A stretch of 64,000 nt of DNA from [Clostridium] asparagiforme DSM 15981 (GCA_025149125.1 CP102272.1:682001-746000); one strand, 5' to 3'. Numbered from the stretch's first letter, positions 9,348 to 19,370 are shown. Translations and numbers: made by a program. Notes: a model not told the origin generated them from the letters alone.

Positions 9348-10604
9348 ATGGGACAGACATTGGTAGAGAAATTATTGAGTGAAAAGATGGGGAGACCGGT
9401 CAGCGCGGGGGAGACGGTAGTGGTGGATGTGGACTTCGCGGCGCTCCATGACGGCTCCGGCCCCCTGCTGGTGCGCCTGATGAACGAGAGGGGATATCAG
9501 GACGACCCGGTATTCGATTCGGATCGGATTCTGTTTGCAAATGAGTTCGGTCCGGTTCCCACCAGGGAGGTGGCCAATGAGCACGCGCTGACCCGGCGCT
9601 ATGCGTGCAGCCACAACTGCCATTGGGAGGAGGGCGGAACGGGACATGTTCACGCCCACGTGTACGAGGATTACTTAAAATGCGGTTCGGTCTGTATCGT
9701 GGGGGATTCCCACACGACGGTGCACGGTGCATTCGGGGCCTTTGCCACGGGCTGCGGTTCCACGGACATGGTGGCGGTTACCCGCTACGGAAAGACCTGG
9801 ATCAAGGTACCGGAGACCTTCCGGATCAATGTAAACGGGGCCCTTCCCCAAGGCGTGTACGCCAAGGACATTATGCTGAAGCTGGCCGGGATCATCCAGT
9901 CGGACCAGGCGATCTACAAGGCGCTGGAGTTCAGGGGCGACACCATCCACGCGCTGGATATGGCGGGACGCCTCACCATCACCAGCATGGGAGTGGACGT
10001 GGGAGCCAAGGCGGCGATTATGGAGACGGATGAGCACACCAGAGAATTTCTAAAGAAGTTCGGCCGGGAGCAGGACTACCGGGAGATCCGGGGGGACGAG
10101 GAAGCCAATTACGAGCGGGTGATCGACATTGACGCTGCGGCCCTGGAGCCCATGGTAGCCAAACCCCATTATGTGCATAATGTGGATCTGGCGAAGAACT
10201 GTGCGGATCAGAAGGTGGACATGGTGTTTATCGGAAGCTGTACCAACGGCCGCACCGAGGACCTGCACGTGGCCGCAGACATTCTGCGGGGGAAAAAGGT
10301 CGCCAAGGGCCTGCGCCTTCTGGTGATCCCCAACTCCGCCGCGGTGTACAAGGAATGTATGCAGGACGGCACGCTGCTTGCGCTGGCGGAGGCCGGGGCG
10401 ATGATCGAGGCCCCCAACTGCGGCCCCTGCATGGGCGTCCACCAGGGAATTCCGGCGGACAACGAGGTGGTGGTGGCCACCCAAAACCGTAATTTCAAGG
10501 GGAGAATGGGAAACCCCACGGCCAGCATCTACCTGTCAAGCCCGGCCACGGCGGCGGCTACGGCGCTGCGCGGCTTTATCACAGATCCGAGAGAGGTCAT
10601 GTAA
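9348..10604 (+). CDS. aconitase-family hydro-lyase, large subunit (LeuC/homoaconitase/DmdA type)
   Basis: A 418-residue large subunit of the two-subunit LeuCD type. The three cysteines for the [4Fe-4S] cluster are C298 (GSCTNGR), C358 and C361 (CGPC). GDSHTTVHGAFGAFATG and the late NRNFKGRMGN motif (substrate-binding Arg) are also present. The partner small subunit follows 21 bases later. Since the pair sits between two MmgE/PrpD genes and next to a carboxylate importer instead of leuA/leuB, catabolic use on another acid is more likely than leucine synthesis; 2,3-dimethylmalate, citramalate or homocitrate-type acids are examples, not conclusions. Confidence 0.88.
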   Translation: MGQTLVEKLLSEKMGRPVSAGETVVVDVDFAALHDGSGPLLVRLMNERGYQDDPVFDSDRILFANEFGPVPTREVANEHALTRRYACSHNCHWEEGGTGHVHAHVYEDYLKCGSVCIVGDSHTTVHGAFGAFATGCGSTDMVAVTRYGKTWIKVPETFRINVNGALPQGVYAKDIMLKLAGIIQSDQAIYKALEFRGDTIHALDMAGRLTITSMGVDVGAKAAIMETDEHTREFLKKFGREQDYREIRGDEEANYERVIDIDAAALEPMVAKPHYVHNVDLAKNCADQKVDMVFIGSCTNGRTEDLHVAADILRGKKVAKGLRLLVIPNSAAVYKECMQDGTLLALAEAGAMIEAPNCGPCMGVHQGIPADNEVVVATQNRNFKGRMGNPTASIYLSSPATAAATALRGFITDPREVM

Positions 10605-10625
10605 GCAGAGGAGGAGAAAACGATT

Positions 10626-11132
10626 ATGATCAGGGACGAGATAAAAGGAAAAGCCTGGAAATTCGGCAGCAATGTGAGCACCGACTCCATTGCGCCGGGA
10701 CGGTTGATTTCCCTGCGGGCCAATCCGAAGGAGTACGCCAAGCACGTGCTGGAGGATGCCAGGCCGGAGTTTGCCCGGGACGTAAAGGAGGACGATTTCA
10801 TCGTGGCGGACCGGAATTTCGGCTGCGGTTCCAGCCGTGAGATCGCTCCGCTTATCATCAAGGAGGCCGGGGTGGGGGCGGTGCTCTCCAAGAGCTTCGG
10901 GCGCATTTTCTACCGAAACGCCATCAATAACGGGATGCTGCTGATCGAATGCGACACCGACCGCATCGCGGACGGGGACGAGCTGGTGGTGGATGTGGCA
11001 GGGCGCGTGATTCACAAGAAAAACGACCCGGATTTTGCCATGGAGTTCCGGCTTTCGGACAAGGAGATCAAGATTGTCAGCGAGGGCGGACTGCTCAACT
11101 ATATTGAGAAATACAATTCCCTGGATATCTGA
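10626..11132 (+). CDS. aconitase-family hydro-lyase, small subunit (LeuD type)
   Basis: A 168-residue swivel-domain subunit. Typical motifs: GSNVSTDSIAPGR near the N-terminus, the FGCGSSRE loop (about residues 58-65) that places the catalytic Ser, and GVGAVLSKSFGRIFYRNAINNGMLLIEC. Length matches the archaeal/clostridial-type small subunit of about 165 residues, which is shorter than enterobacterial LeuD (about 200). It pairs with the large subunit 21 bases upstream to form the active enzyme. Confidence 0.88.
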   Translation: MIRDEIKGKAWKFGSNVSTDSIAPGRLISLRANPKEYAKHVLEDARPEFARDVKEDDFIVADRNFGCGSSREIAPLIIKEAGVGAVLSKSFGRIFYRNAINNGMLLIECDTDRIADGDELVVDVAGRVIHKKNDPDFAMEFRLSDKEIKIVSEGGLLNYIEKYNSLDI

Positions 11133-11153
11133 CGGGGCGGAGGGGGAAAACGT

Positions 11154-12506
11154 ATGACAGAACTCAGGCAGCTGGCCGGCTTTGCGGTGAATTTTCGGTT
11201 GGAACAGGCGCCGGAGGAGGTGGTGAGGGCTGCAAAATACTGCGTGCTGGACAGCATCGGCTCAGCCCTGGGGGCGGTCCGGTACGAGGAGATACCGGAA
11301 TTGTGCCGCGAGCTGAGACAGTGGTGCGCCGCTCCCGCCGGGCGGACGGCCAGTGTGTGGGGGCAGGGATTTTCCCTGGACGTGTTCCAGGCCCTTCTGC
11401 TAAACGGGATGATGGGGCACGCGCTGGAGTTGGACGACGTGCACACCGGCTCCAAATCCCATGTGGGAGCCGTGGTGGTGGAGACGGCCTGGACTCTGGC
11501 CGAAGCCATGGGAGAGTCGGGCAGACGCCTGCTGGAGGCCGTGATCACCGGTTACGAGGTGATGGCCCGGGTGGGAATGGCCATGGACGTGGTCAGCAAC
11601 CGGAAACGGGGATGGCACGGCACGGGGATTATCGGCACCTTTGGAGCCGCGGCGGCCGCCGGACATCTTTTGGGGCTGGACGAGGATCAGATGGTGTCCG
11701 CCCTGGGAATGGCGGGTACTCAGTCCTCGGGTCTGTGGGCCTTCCTGGAGGAGGGCGCGACCTGTAAAAAGCTGCACCCGGCCCGGGCGGCGGTAAACGG
11801 TCTGACGGCCGCCGTGCTGGCAAAGGGCGGCATGACCGGGCCGGAGCGGATCCTGGACGCCGGAGACGGGGGGCTGTACCGGGCGGTAGCGGATTCTTTT
11901 AATATGGAAACGTTGGTGAAAGGGCTGGGAACCGGCTATGAGATCCTGAAGATCGACAAAAAGCCCTACCCCTGCTGCCGCACCACCCACCACGCCATCG
12001 ACGGAGCGTTAATGCTGCGGGAAAAGGCGGATCTGGAGCAGGTGGAGCGCATTCTGGTGGAGACCTACGAAGTGGGCGTCCTGCAGTGCGGCTCCCAGGG
12101 GTATCCGTCCAGCGCCGTGGAGGCCAAATTCAGCATTCCCTATACCGTGGCGGCCGCCCTGGTGCGGGGAAATGTATCCCTTGCGGAGTTTGCGCCAGAG
12201 GTCATCGGCGACCCGCTGATCAAGAGCCTGGCAAATCGCGTTCAGGTAACCGCCGATCCGCTGTTTACCAGCCGTTACCCGGACCGCTGGGGCTGCCGCC
12301 TGCGCCTGATTTATAAGGACGCAAGCGAGCTTGCGGTTCAGGTGGACGATATGTCCGGGAGCGTGGCAAAGCCGCTGACGGAGGAACAGGAGAAGCGGAA
12401 GTTTGAGGGGGTGGCAGGGGAAGGGATTGGGGCGGAGAACGCCCGGAAACTGTTGCGGACCATTATGGAGATCGAAAAGCTGGATGTTTTGAAACAACTG
12501 TTATAA
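11154..12506 (+). CDS. MmgE/PrpD family protein (second of two)
   Basis: A 450-residue paralogue of the gene at 7938, well diverged from it. Motifs: MMGHALELDDVHTGSKSH, where the usual DDTH is DDVH and HPSA is HVGA, WHGTGIIGTFGAAAAA, KKLHPARAAVNGLTA and KPYPCCRTTHHAID. The differing active-site pocket suggests that the two paralogues act on different intermediates, or that one is an epimerase and the other a dehydratase or decarboxylase; this is inference. It lies 21 bases after the small hydro-lyase subunit and 73 before the TctC gene, in one apparent operon. Confidence 0.86.
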   Translation: MTELRQLAGFAVNFRLEQAPEEVVRAAKYCVLDSIGSALGAVRYEEIPELCRELRQWCAAPAGRTASVWGQGFSLDVFQALLLNGMMGHALELDDVHTGSKSHVGAVVVETAWTLAEAMGESGRRLLEAVITGYEVMARVGMAMDVVSNRKRGWHGTGIIGTFGAAAAAGHLLGLDEDQMVSALGMAGTQSSGLWAFLEEGATCKKLHPARAAVNGLTAAVLAKGGMTGPERILDAGDGGLYRAVADSFNMETLVKGLGTGYEILKIDKKPYPCCRTTHHAIDGALMLREKADLEQVERILVETYEVGVLQCGSQGYPSSAVEAKFSIPYTVAAALVRGNVSLAEFAPEVIGDPLIKSLANRVQVTADPLFTSRYPDRWGCRLRLIYKDASELAVQVDDMSGSVAKPLTEEQEKRKFEGVAGEGIGAENARKLLRTIMEIEKLDVLKQLL

Positions 12507-12579
12507 ATGGAAGAAATTCCCAAGGAAATGAAGTGGGGAATCTATATATAATACTTTTAAAATATTAAGGAGGATTCGT

Positions 12580-13653
12580 ATGAAAAAATGGAGTGTAGTT
12601 TTATGTGCAATGGTGTTGGCGTTAGGCTGCGCGGGGTGTAAAGCGGAAAGCAAGGCTCCGGCGGAGACCGCTAAAACGGAGGCGGCTAAAACAGAGGCGG
12701 CGAAGGAGTCCGCGCAAACCGGAGGTGGGGACCAGGCGGAAACTGCGGCGGAGCTGGCGTACCCGGAGAAGGATATCACCGTTATTGTACCTTTCTCGGC
12801 AGGCGGCAATGCGGATTTGTCCATGAGAGCGCTCTGCACAGCGGCGAACGAAGGCGGGTTTTTCAATGGCCGCACACTGGTGGTTGAGAATGTGGCCGGC
12901 GGCGGCGCCGTAATCGGACAGACCCAGGCGTTTGAAGCTCCCAAGGACGGATACACCCTGATGTTGTACACCAGCTCTGTGATCAACAATGACATTTTTA
13001 ACGAGACTACATACCGTTACAATGACTTTCTGCCCATCGCGGGTTATAATCCGGATCCGGAAGTGATTTTCTGCCCTAAGGATGCGCCGTATAATACGCT
13101 GCAGGAATTTTATGACTGGGCTGCGGGGCAGGAGGTGGTGCTTGCGGCTACGCCGGGCCATACCACGGGCCATCACATCCGTCTGATGAACATGGGTGAG
13201 GACCATAACATCAATTTTGATTATATCCACACAGATGGAGCGGCGGATCAGCTCTTGCAGGTTATGGGAGGTCATGTGGATGTGTCCATGAATACCATCG
13301 GCGCTACGAAGTCCGCTTATGAGGACGGAAATATCAAAATTCTGGCGGTTGCAGCAGAGGAGCGGGTTCAGGGATTAGAGGAAGTGCCCACGTTTTTGGA
13401 GCTGGGTGAGAGCCTGGTGGACGGCGCGGACCGCGGAATCTGCGTTGCAAAGGGTGTGGACGACGCTATATACCAGTATCTGGTTGAGGAATTTAAGAAG
13501 GTAATTGAGACAGAAGCGTTCAAGAAGAATATGGCCACCATAAACGGAATGGGCATGTACAAGAGCCCGGAACAGTATCAGGCTTATATGGATAATACAT
13601 ATAACTCGATCAAGGATATTTTACCGAAACTGGAGGCAGAGGCGGCAAATTAA
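12580..13653 (+). CDS. tctC: tripartite tricarboxylate transporter substrate-binding protein (TctC family)
   Basis: A 357-residue lipoprotein: signal peptide with lipobox LGCAGC (lipidated Cys about residue 13-16), a low-complexity Ala/Glu/Lys linker to about residue 55, then the TctC/Bug fold (YPEKDITVIVPFSAGGNADLSMR, the typical PGG-like loop, and VPTFLELG near the C-terminus). It binds a carboxylate outside the cell for the membrane pair encoded just downstream. The gap before it contains a good AAGGAGG site but no clear terminator. It is one of two TctC genes here; the other is at 35869. Confidence 0.92.
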   Translation: MKKWSVVLCAMVLALGCAGCKAESKAPAETAKTEAAKTEAAKESAQTGGGDQAETAAELAYPEKDITVIVPFSAGGNADLSMRALCTAANEGGFFNGRTLVVENVAGGGAVIGQTQAFEAPKDGYTLMLYTSSVINNDIFNETTYRYNDFLPIAGYNPDPEVIFCPKDAPYNTLQEFYDWAAGQEVVLAATPGHTTGHHIRLMNMGEDHNINFDYIHTDGAADQLLQVMGGHVDVSMNTIGATKSAYEDGNIKILAVAAEERVQGLEEVPTFLELGESLVDGADRGICVAKGVDDAIYQYLVEEFKKVIETEAFKKNMATINGMGMYKSPEQYQAYMDNTYNSIKDILPKLEAEAAN

Positions 13654-13741
13654 AGGAATGCTTGCCGGATAAATTATGATCAGGTCTGGAATACGGGCAG
13701 AGGACGGATTCCAGGCCTGTTCCGGAAAGGGGCGGAAATTT

Positions 13742-14173
13742 GTGAAGAAAAATGTAATTGCGGGGCAGATTTTTTCAATCGTGCTCATGCTGATCGGGGC
13801 CTATGTGTTCTACAGCGGTATGGCGTTTAGGGGGAACGACAAATATTTTCCCATGATCATTGGAGGGGGAATGGTTATTGTCTCGATTTGGATGCTGATT
13901 GAGGATATGAGAACCCAAAAGGCCAGTATTGATTTGGATAAAATTAATTTTGTCGCTATAGGCATAACGATTGTGGCCCTGTGTATTTATATCCTGCTAT
14001 TCAGAAAAATCGGATATGTCTTGTCCACTATTTTGCTGGGAATCAGCATCATAGGCGGATTACGTTATAACAGTGTAAAGGGGATTATTTTGTGGCCCAC
14101 GTTTATGGTGCTGGTAATATTTGTGATTTTTAAAATTCTACTGAAGGTACCGCTGCCGACAGTATTTTTATAA
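13742..14173 (+). CDS. tctB: tripartite tricarboxylate transporter small membrane subunit (TctB)
   Basis: A 143-residue protein with four predicted membrane helices (about 6-25, 35-52, 75-98 and 110-135), the standard size and topology of TctB. The GTG at 13742 is preferred as the start because the first helix follows directly and GGAAAGGGGCGG lies just upstream; an in-frame ATG at 13676 would add 22 polar residues of no family character. It lies 12 bases before tctA. Confidence 0.85.
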   Translation: MKKNVIAGQIFSIVLMLIGAYVFYSGMAFRGNDKYFPMIIGGGMVIVSIWMLIEDMRTQKASIDLDKINFVAIGITIVALCIYILLFRKIGYVLSTILLGISIIGGLRYNSVKGIILWPTFMVLVIFVIFKILLKVPLPTVFL

Positions 14174-14185
14174 GGAGGGGAACCC

Positions 14186-15712
14186 ATGCAAATGATTTTG
14201 AATTGGGGAGTGGGATTGTCCAATGTAATCTTTAACCCCATCAATTTACTTCTCTTATTGGCAGGTACGCTTTTAGGCATGATCGTCGGAGCGCTGCCGG
14301 GACTGAACAGTCCCATTGCAATGTCCATCATGATTCCGCTCACGTACGGAATGGACCCCGGCTCGGCTCTGTGTATTCTTGCGGGTATCTACACCGGCTC
14401 CACCTGCGGAGGAAGTATTTCTTCTATTCTGTTGGAAGTACCGGGAACCGGAGCGGCTGTGGTGACCGCCTTCGACGGACATCAGATGTACAAGAAGGGA
14501 CAGGGGGGACTTGCGTTAGGAATCTCCTCGGTCAGCTCGGTTGTGGGCGGAATCGTGGCAGCCATCGTTCTGGGAGCCTGCGCTCCGTTTGTGGCGGCCC
14601 AGGCGTTGAAATTCGGCGCTCCCGAGTATCTGATGCTGTCGGTGATGGGCTTCGCTTCCGTAATTGGAATGAGCAATGGACGGATGTCCAAAAATATTAT
14701 GGCAATGCTGATCGGGCTTTTAATCAGTGTGGTGGGAATAAGTCCTCAGGGTGGAATTAAGCGTTTTACATTCGGCACCCACGCGCTTCTGGAAGGAATT
14801 CCTCTGGTTCCCATGCTGATCGGAATGTTTGGTATCGGTGCGATTATAGGAACCATCAGCGATATGAAGTTTACAAAAAAGCAGGGCTCATCTGTCAATC
14901 CGGTCCGTCAGACGATGGAGTACATTAAGATGCAGTATCCTGACAAAAAAATGATCAAAAGCTTTCTTCCGATCTGGGCGCAGTCCAGTGTGATCGGAAA
15001 CGTAGTGGGCGCTATTCCCGGAGCAGGAATGACGGTTGCAATTTTTATGGCCTATGATCAGGTGAAACGGTATCGCAAAGACCTCAACTTCGGCACGGGT
15101 GTGCCAGAGGGAGTTGCGGCCCCGGAATGCGCCAACAATTCCGTGGTGGGTTCATCCATGATTCCGCTGTTGGCGTTAGGCGTTCCTGGAAATCCGGCTT
15201 CATCGCTGTTTTTAGGCGCGCTCCTGATCCATGGCCTGCGCACCGGCCCCAAGTTTTTCGTGGAGAGTTCGGATGTGGCCTATACGCTGATCGCGGCGTT
15301 TATGATCGCCAGTATTGCGCTGCTTCCGGTTATGCATGTATTCGTAAACTATATGGCCACCTATGTGCTGCGGCTCCGGTATGAGGTGCTTAACGGACTG
15401 ATTCTGATTCTGTGCGTTACCGGCGCGTTTGCCACCGGAAATAACTATACCTATATCGTTTTTGCAGTTGTGTTCGGCTTTATCGGTTTTGTGCTGAAAA
15501 AGTTCGGAATCCCATTTGGACCGCTGGTTCTGGCCACTGTGCTGGGCAGTATGTTGGAGAGCTATTATATCCAGACCATGGTGACGCTGCGCGGAAATAT
15601 TTCCGGGCTGTTCGTGAGACCGATCTGCGTAGGTCTGTTGCTGCTTTCGATCTTCTTTTTATTGATGCCGTTAAAGAGACTTTTAAAGGAAAAGGGAAAA
15701 AAGAAAAATTAA
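14186..15712 (+). CDS. tctA: tripartite tricarboxylate transporter large membrane subunit (TctA)
   Basis: A 508-residue, about 12-helix integral membrane protein, the cation-coupled channel of the TTT importer. Family motifs: GALPGLNSPIAMSIMIPLTYGMDP near the N-terminus, the GIYTGSTCGGSISSILLEVPGT glycine-rich signature (about residues 70-92) and its internal repeat AIPGAGMTVAIFMAYDQVKR...GVAAPECANNSVVGSSMIPLLALGVPGNP in the second half. The ATG follows AAGGAGGGGAACCC. With the flanking TctC and TctB it makes a complete importer; substrates of this class include citrate, tricarballylate and aromatic acids, so the ligand here is not determined. Confidence 0.95.
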   Translation: MQMILNWGVGLSNVIFNPINLLLLLAGTLLGMIVGALPGLNSPIAMSIMIPLTYGMDPGSALCILAGIYTGSTCGGSISSILLEVPGTGAAVVTAFDGHQMYKKGQGGLALGISSVSSVVGGIVAAIVLGACAPFVAAQALKFGAPEYLMLSVMGFASVIGMSNGRMSKNIMAMLIGLLISVVGISPQGGIKRFTFGTHALLEGIPLVPMLIGMFGIGAIIGTISDMKFTKKQGSSVNPVRQTMEYIKMQYPDKKMIKSFLPIWAQSSVIGNVVGAIPGAGMTVAIFMAYDQVKRYRKDLNFGTGVPEGVAAPECANNSVVGSSMIPLLALGVPGNPASSLFLGALLIHGLRTGPKFFVESSDVAYTLIAAFMIASIALLPVMHVFVNYMATYVLRLRYEVLNGLILILCVTGAFATGNNYTYIVFAVVFGFIGFVLKKFGIPFGPLVLATVLGSMLESYYIQTMVTLRGNISGLFVRPICVGLLLLSIFFLLMPLKRLLKEKGKKKN

Positions 15713-15727
15713 TCAGGAGGAAAAAAA

Positions 15728-16930
15728 TTGAAAATCACAAAAGTAGACGTTTATATGCTGGATGCCGGGGTACAGCGTGCCAGCCGCCGGCCGATCATTG
15801 CGAGAATTCACACAGATGAAGGGATTTATGGAGACGGAGAGGCGGGAATTGCCTTGGGAACCGGCGCACCGGCCGCCTTTGGGATGGTGGAGGACCTGGC
15901 GCGTCTGATCATTGGCCTGGATCCGATGAATACGGAATTTATCTTCCACAGGCTTTTAAAGAGCAGCTTCTGGGGAATGGGAGGGGGACCGATCGTCTTT
16001 GCCGGAATCAGCGCCCTGGACATCGCGCTGATGGATATCAAGGGAAAAGCTCTGGGCGTGCCTGTTTATCAGCTGTTGGGCGGTAAATGCCGCGATGAGA
16101 TGCGCTGCTATGCGTCCCAGCTGCAGTTCGGATGGGTAGACAAATTAGGCCCTTATGGGAAAACGGAAGATTATGTGAGCATTGTCGAATACGCTCTGAG
16201 CCAGGGATATGACTGCGTGAAGATCGATTTTACCCAGTTTGACCGGGAAGGAAAGCGGATGTCCACCACGGCGGCAGAAGGAATTTTATCCAGGCCCTTT
16301 ATTGACATGGTCGATGAGAGAATGGGGGCGATCCGTGACAACTGTGGATGGGATTTTGACATTATTGTGGAAAATCATTGCAGAACCGATGCGATCAGCG
16401 GCACCATGATCGGGGAATTGTGCGATAAATATAAGGTGATGGCTTATGAGGAGCCGGCCATGCCCTTGAATCCGGATATGCATAAAGTAATCCGGGAGAA
16501 GATCAAGACGCCCATCGCCACCGGAGAGAGAGTCTTTGGAACATGGGGATTTTACAACTTCTTCAAGCAGGACGCGGTACAGCTGATTCAGCCCGATATC
16601 TGCAACTGCGGCGGCCTGACGGAAGGAAAGAAGATTTGCGACATGGCGGCGGTATTTGACGCAACCGTACAGGCGCACTGCGCAGGTTCGCCGATCTCCA
16701 CAGCCGCGGCGCTTCATCTGGAGGCTGCAATTCCGAATTTCTGTATCCATGAACACCACTACAGAAGCACGCAGCCAGCCTTAACGGTATTGTGTAAATA
16801 CGACTATCAGCCGAAGAACGGCAAATATACCGTGCCGGAATTGCCGGGACTGGGTCAGGAAATGTCACAGTATGCCATGGATACGGCGCTGCGCCATGTG
16901 TGTGTGGATGAATTTTGGAGAGGGTTATAA
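15728..16930 (+). CDS. enolase-superfamily dehydratase (mandelate racemase/muconate lactonizing type, DgoD-like)
   Basis: A 400-residue sugar-acid dehydratase-type enzyme closest in motif layout to D-galactonate/mannonate dehydratases. Visible: K165-x-D167 in CVKIDF, a metal-ligand motif VENHCR (E215), YEEP (E241/E242), TGER (E267), QPDI and the late [23 protein letters not shown] block with the catalytic His. The position normally filled by Asp in the first ligand motif is Glu (E215), which is unusual. A TTG start follows AGGAGGAAAAAAA, 15 bases after tctA. It should abstract a proton alpha to a carboxylate, consistent with a hydroxy acid as pathway intermediate. Confidence 0.85.
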   Translation: MKITKVDVYMLDAGVQRASRRPIIARIHTDEGIYGDGEAGIALGTGAPAAFGMVEDLARLIIGLDPMNTEFIFHRLLKSSFWGMGGGPIVFAGISALDIALMDIKGKALGVPVYQLLGGKCRDEMRCYASQLQFGWVDKLGPYGKTEDYVSIVEYALSQGYDCVKIDFTQFDREGKRMSTTAAEGILSRPFIDMVDERMGAIRDNCGWDFDIIVENHCRTDAISGTMIGELCDKYKVMAYEEPAMPLNPDMHKVIREKIKTPIATGERVFGTWGFYNFFKQDAVQLIQPDICNCGGLTEGKKICDMAAVFDATVQAHCAGSPISTAAALHLEAAIPNFCIHEHHYRSTQPALTVLCKYDYQPKNGKYTVPELPGLGQEMSQYAMDTALRHVCVDEFWRGL

Positions 16931-16950
16931 GTATTTCAAGGAGGAACAAC

Positions 16951-19248
16951 ATGATCTCACTCTACAAAGAAGGCGTCTATCTCCTCAACGGCACGGAAAT
17001 CATCCCCGAATCCGAAGCCTCCCGCGCCCCGCAGCTGTCCGGGGAGCAGAACGGGCAGGAAGAGGCGCGCCACGAAACCATTACCTATGGCATCTTAAAA
17101 TCCCACAACACATCCGGCGACATGAACCGTCTCAGGCTCAAATTCGACTCCATGACCTCCCACGACATCACCTTCGTGGGAGTGATCCAGACGGCCAGGG
17201 CTTCGGGGATGGAGCGGTTTCCGCTGCCCTACGTGCTCACCAACTGCCACAATTCCCTGTGTGCGGTGGGAGGAACCATCAATGAGGACGACCACCTGTT
17301 CGGGCTGTCGGCCTGCAAGAAGTACGGCGGAATATTTGTACCGCCCCACATCGCGGTCATGCACCAGTACATGCGGGAGATGATGGCCGGGTGCGGCAGT
17401 ATGATTCTTGGCTCCGACAGCCACACCCGCTACGGAGCGCTGGGAACCCTGGGCGTGGGGGAGGGCGGCGGCGAGCTGGTCAAGCAGCTGCTGTGCGACA
17501 CCTACGATATCGGCTATCCCGAGGTGATTGCCGTGTATCTGGAGGGAAAACCCCAGCCCTATGTGGGACCCCAGGATATCGCGCTGGCGATCATCGGCGC
17601 CGTGTTCCAAAACGGATACGTGAAGAACAAGGTAATGGAGTTTGTGGGGCCGGGCGTGGCGGAGATGACCACGGACTACCGTAACGGCATCGACGTAATG
17701 ACCACGGAGACCACCTGTCTCACCTCGGTCTGGAAAACGGACGGGGACACCAAAAATTATCTGGAGAGCCATGGGCGCGGAGACGCGTACCGGGAGTTAA
17801 AGCCGGGAGCCGTAGCCTACTACGACGGCTGCGTGCGCGTGAATTTAAGCGAAATCCGGCCAATGATCGCGCTCCCCTTCCACCCCAGTAATGTATACAC
17901 GATCGACGAGTTAAATGAAAACCCGTACGATATCCTCCGCCATGTGGAGGAAACGGCTGCCCGGGTGGCGGACGGGCGCGCGGAATTTACGCTGTGCGAT
18001 AAAGTGATTGACGGGAAAATACAGGTGCAGCAGGGCATCATCGCCGGCTGCGCGGGCGGCAATTACACCAACGTCATGGAGGCGGCCCACGCCCTGCGGG
18101 GAAGGAACTGCGGCTGCGGCGATTTTTCTCTGGCGGTATACCCCTCCTCCCAGCCGGTGCTGGCGGACCTGATCGCCAAGGGCGCGGTCACGGAGCTGAT
18201 CGGCGCGGGGGCCGTGATCCGCACCGCGTTCTGCGGCCCCTGCTTCGGAGCGGGGGACACGCCGGCCCACAATGGGTTCAGCATCCGGCACACCACCCGC
18301 AACTTCCCCAACCGGGAAGGCTCCAAGCCGGGGAAAGGCCAGATGGCGGCGGTTGCGCTGATGGATGCGCGCTCCATTGCGGCCACCGCCGCAAACGGCG
18401 GCGCGCTCACCTCCGCGCAGGCTTTGGACTGCTGGGGCGATGTGCCGGACCATGAGTTTGACAGAACCGTGTACCAAAACCGCGTGTACTTTGGATGGGG
18501 GCGGCCGGATGCAGAGGAGAAGCTGGTCTGCGGCCCCAATATCAAGGACTGGCCGGAGATGGGCGGACTGACGGAGCACATCCTTCTGAAGGTGTGCGCC
18601 AGGATTATGGACCCGGTGACCACCACCGACGAGCTGATCCCGTCGGGGGAGACCTCCTCCTTCCGTTCCAATCCCCTGGGGCTGGCGGAATTTACCCTTT
18701 CGCGCAGGGAACCGGCCTACGTGGGCAGGGCTAAGGAGGTGGATGCCTTTGAGAAAGCCCGCAGAGCGGGTGGAAATCCTGAAGAATTGGCGGAAGAGCT
18801 GTCCCGGGTATTCGGCCGGATCCGCCGTCTGCCGGGATTTGCCGCGGTGAGCGCCGCGGAGACGGAAATCGGCAGCGTGATTTACGCGGTGAGGCCCGGG
18901 GACGGCTCCGCGCGGGAGCAGGCCGCCAGCTGCCAGCGGGTGCTGGGCGGTCTGGCCAACATCTGCCGGGAGTACGCGACCAAGCGCTACCGCTCCAATG
19001 TGATCAACTGGGGCATGCTGCCCTTCCAGATGGAGGAGGAGCCGGAGTTTGACACGGGCGATTATATCTTTGTCCCCGGAATCCGGGAGGCGTTGGCCGG
19101 GGATCTGAGCCGTATCCGGGCATACGTTTACAGGCCGGGGAGGGAAACGTTCGATGAGATCGCCCTTTCCATTGCAGGGCTGACGCTGGAGGAACGGCAG
19201 ATAATCCGGGCGGGAAGCCTGATCAACTACAATCGTAAGAAACATTAA
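16951..19248 (+). CDS. YbhJ-like hydratase, single-chain aconitase paralogue
   Basis: A 765-residue member of the aconitase superfamily closest to E. coli YbhJ, a putative hydratase of unknown substrate. The three cluster cysteines are kept: C367 and C428/C431 (CGPC). The first is in [10 protein letters not shown] instead of the GSCTN loop of true aconitases. [22 protein letters not shown] matches the family GDSHT box, and the C-terminal third is the swivel-like domain. The ATG at 16951 follows AAGGAGGAACAAC. It is the last gene of the polycarboxylate cluster and is followed by a terminator at 19262. A second hydro-lyase in the same operon implies at least two different hydration or isomerisation steps. 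Confidence 0.85.
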   Translation: MISLYKEGVYLLNGTEIIPESEASRAPQLSGEQNGQEEARHETITYGILKSHNTSGDMNRLRLKFDSMTSHDITFVGVIQTARASGMERFPLPYVLTNCHNSLCAVGGTINEDDHLFGLSACKKYGGIFVPPHIAVMHQYMREMMAGCGSMILGSDSHTRYGALGTLGVGEGGGELVKQLLCDTYDIGYPEVIAVYLEGKPQPYVGPQDIALAIIGAVFQNGYVKNKVMEFVGPGVAEMTTDYRNGIDVMTTETTCLTSVWKTDGDTKNYLESHGRGDAYRELKPGAVAYYDGCVRVNLSEIRPMIALPFHPSNVYTIDELNENPYDILRHVEETAARVADGRAEFTLCDKVIDGKIQVQQGIIAGCAGGNYTNVMEAAHALRGRNCGCGDFSLAVYPSSQPVLADLIAKGAVTELIGAGAVIRTAFCGPCFGAGDTPAHNGFSIRHTTRNFPNREGSKPGKGQMAAVALMDARSIAATAANGGALTSAQALDCWGDVPDHEFDRTVYQNRVYFGWGRPDAEEKLVCGPNIKDWPEMGGLTEHILLKVCARIMDPVTTTDELIPSGETSSFRSNPLGLAEFTLSRREPAYVGRAKEVDAFEKARRAGGNPEELAEELSRVFGRIRRLPGFAAVSAAETEIGSVIYAVRPGDGSAREQAASCQRVLGGLANICREYATKRYRSNVINWGMLPFQMEEEPEFDTGDYIFVPGIREALAGDLSRIRAYVYRPGRETFDEIALSIAGLTLEERQIIRAGSLINYNRKKH

Positions 19249-19261
19249 GAGAATGTAAAAA

Positions 19262-19308
19262 ATGCCGGATTTCTTAGCAGTTTTAAGAAATTCGGCATAT
19301 ATATTTTG
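19262..19308 (+). terminator. intrinsic terminator of the polycarboxylate cluster
   Basis: A 15-bp stem (19262-19276 with 19284-19298, one G-T pair), a 7-base loop, then ATATATTTT. It closes the operon that starts at 7938. Confidence 0.8.
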
Positions 19309-19370
19309 TGAAATTTTCCCGGCAGACCTTAAAAAATGTAAAAAATGTTTAATAAAATACAAAATGCCAC

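Noticed and set aside
9348..11132. Leucine-pathway leuCD
   Set aside because: The pair lies among catabolic PrpD and transport genes while leuA is 35 kb away in a separate unit; enzyme family is certain but the leucine role is not supported.
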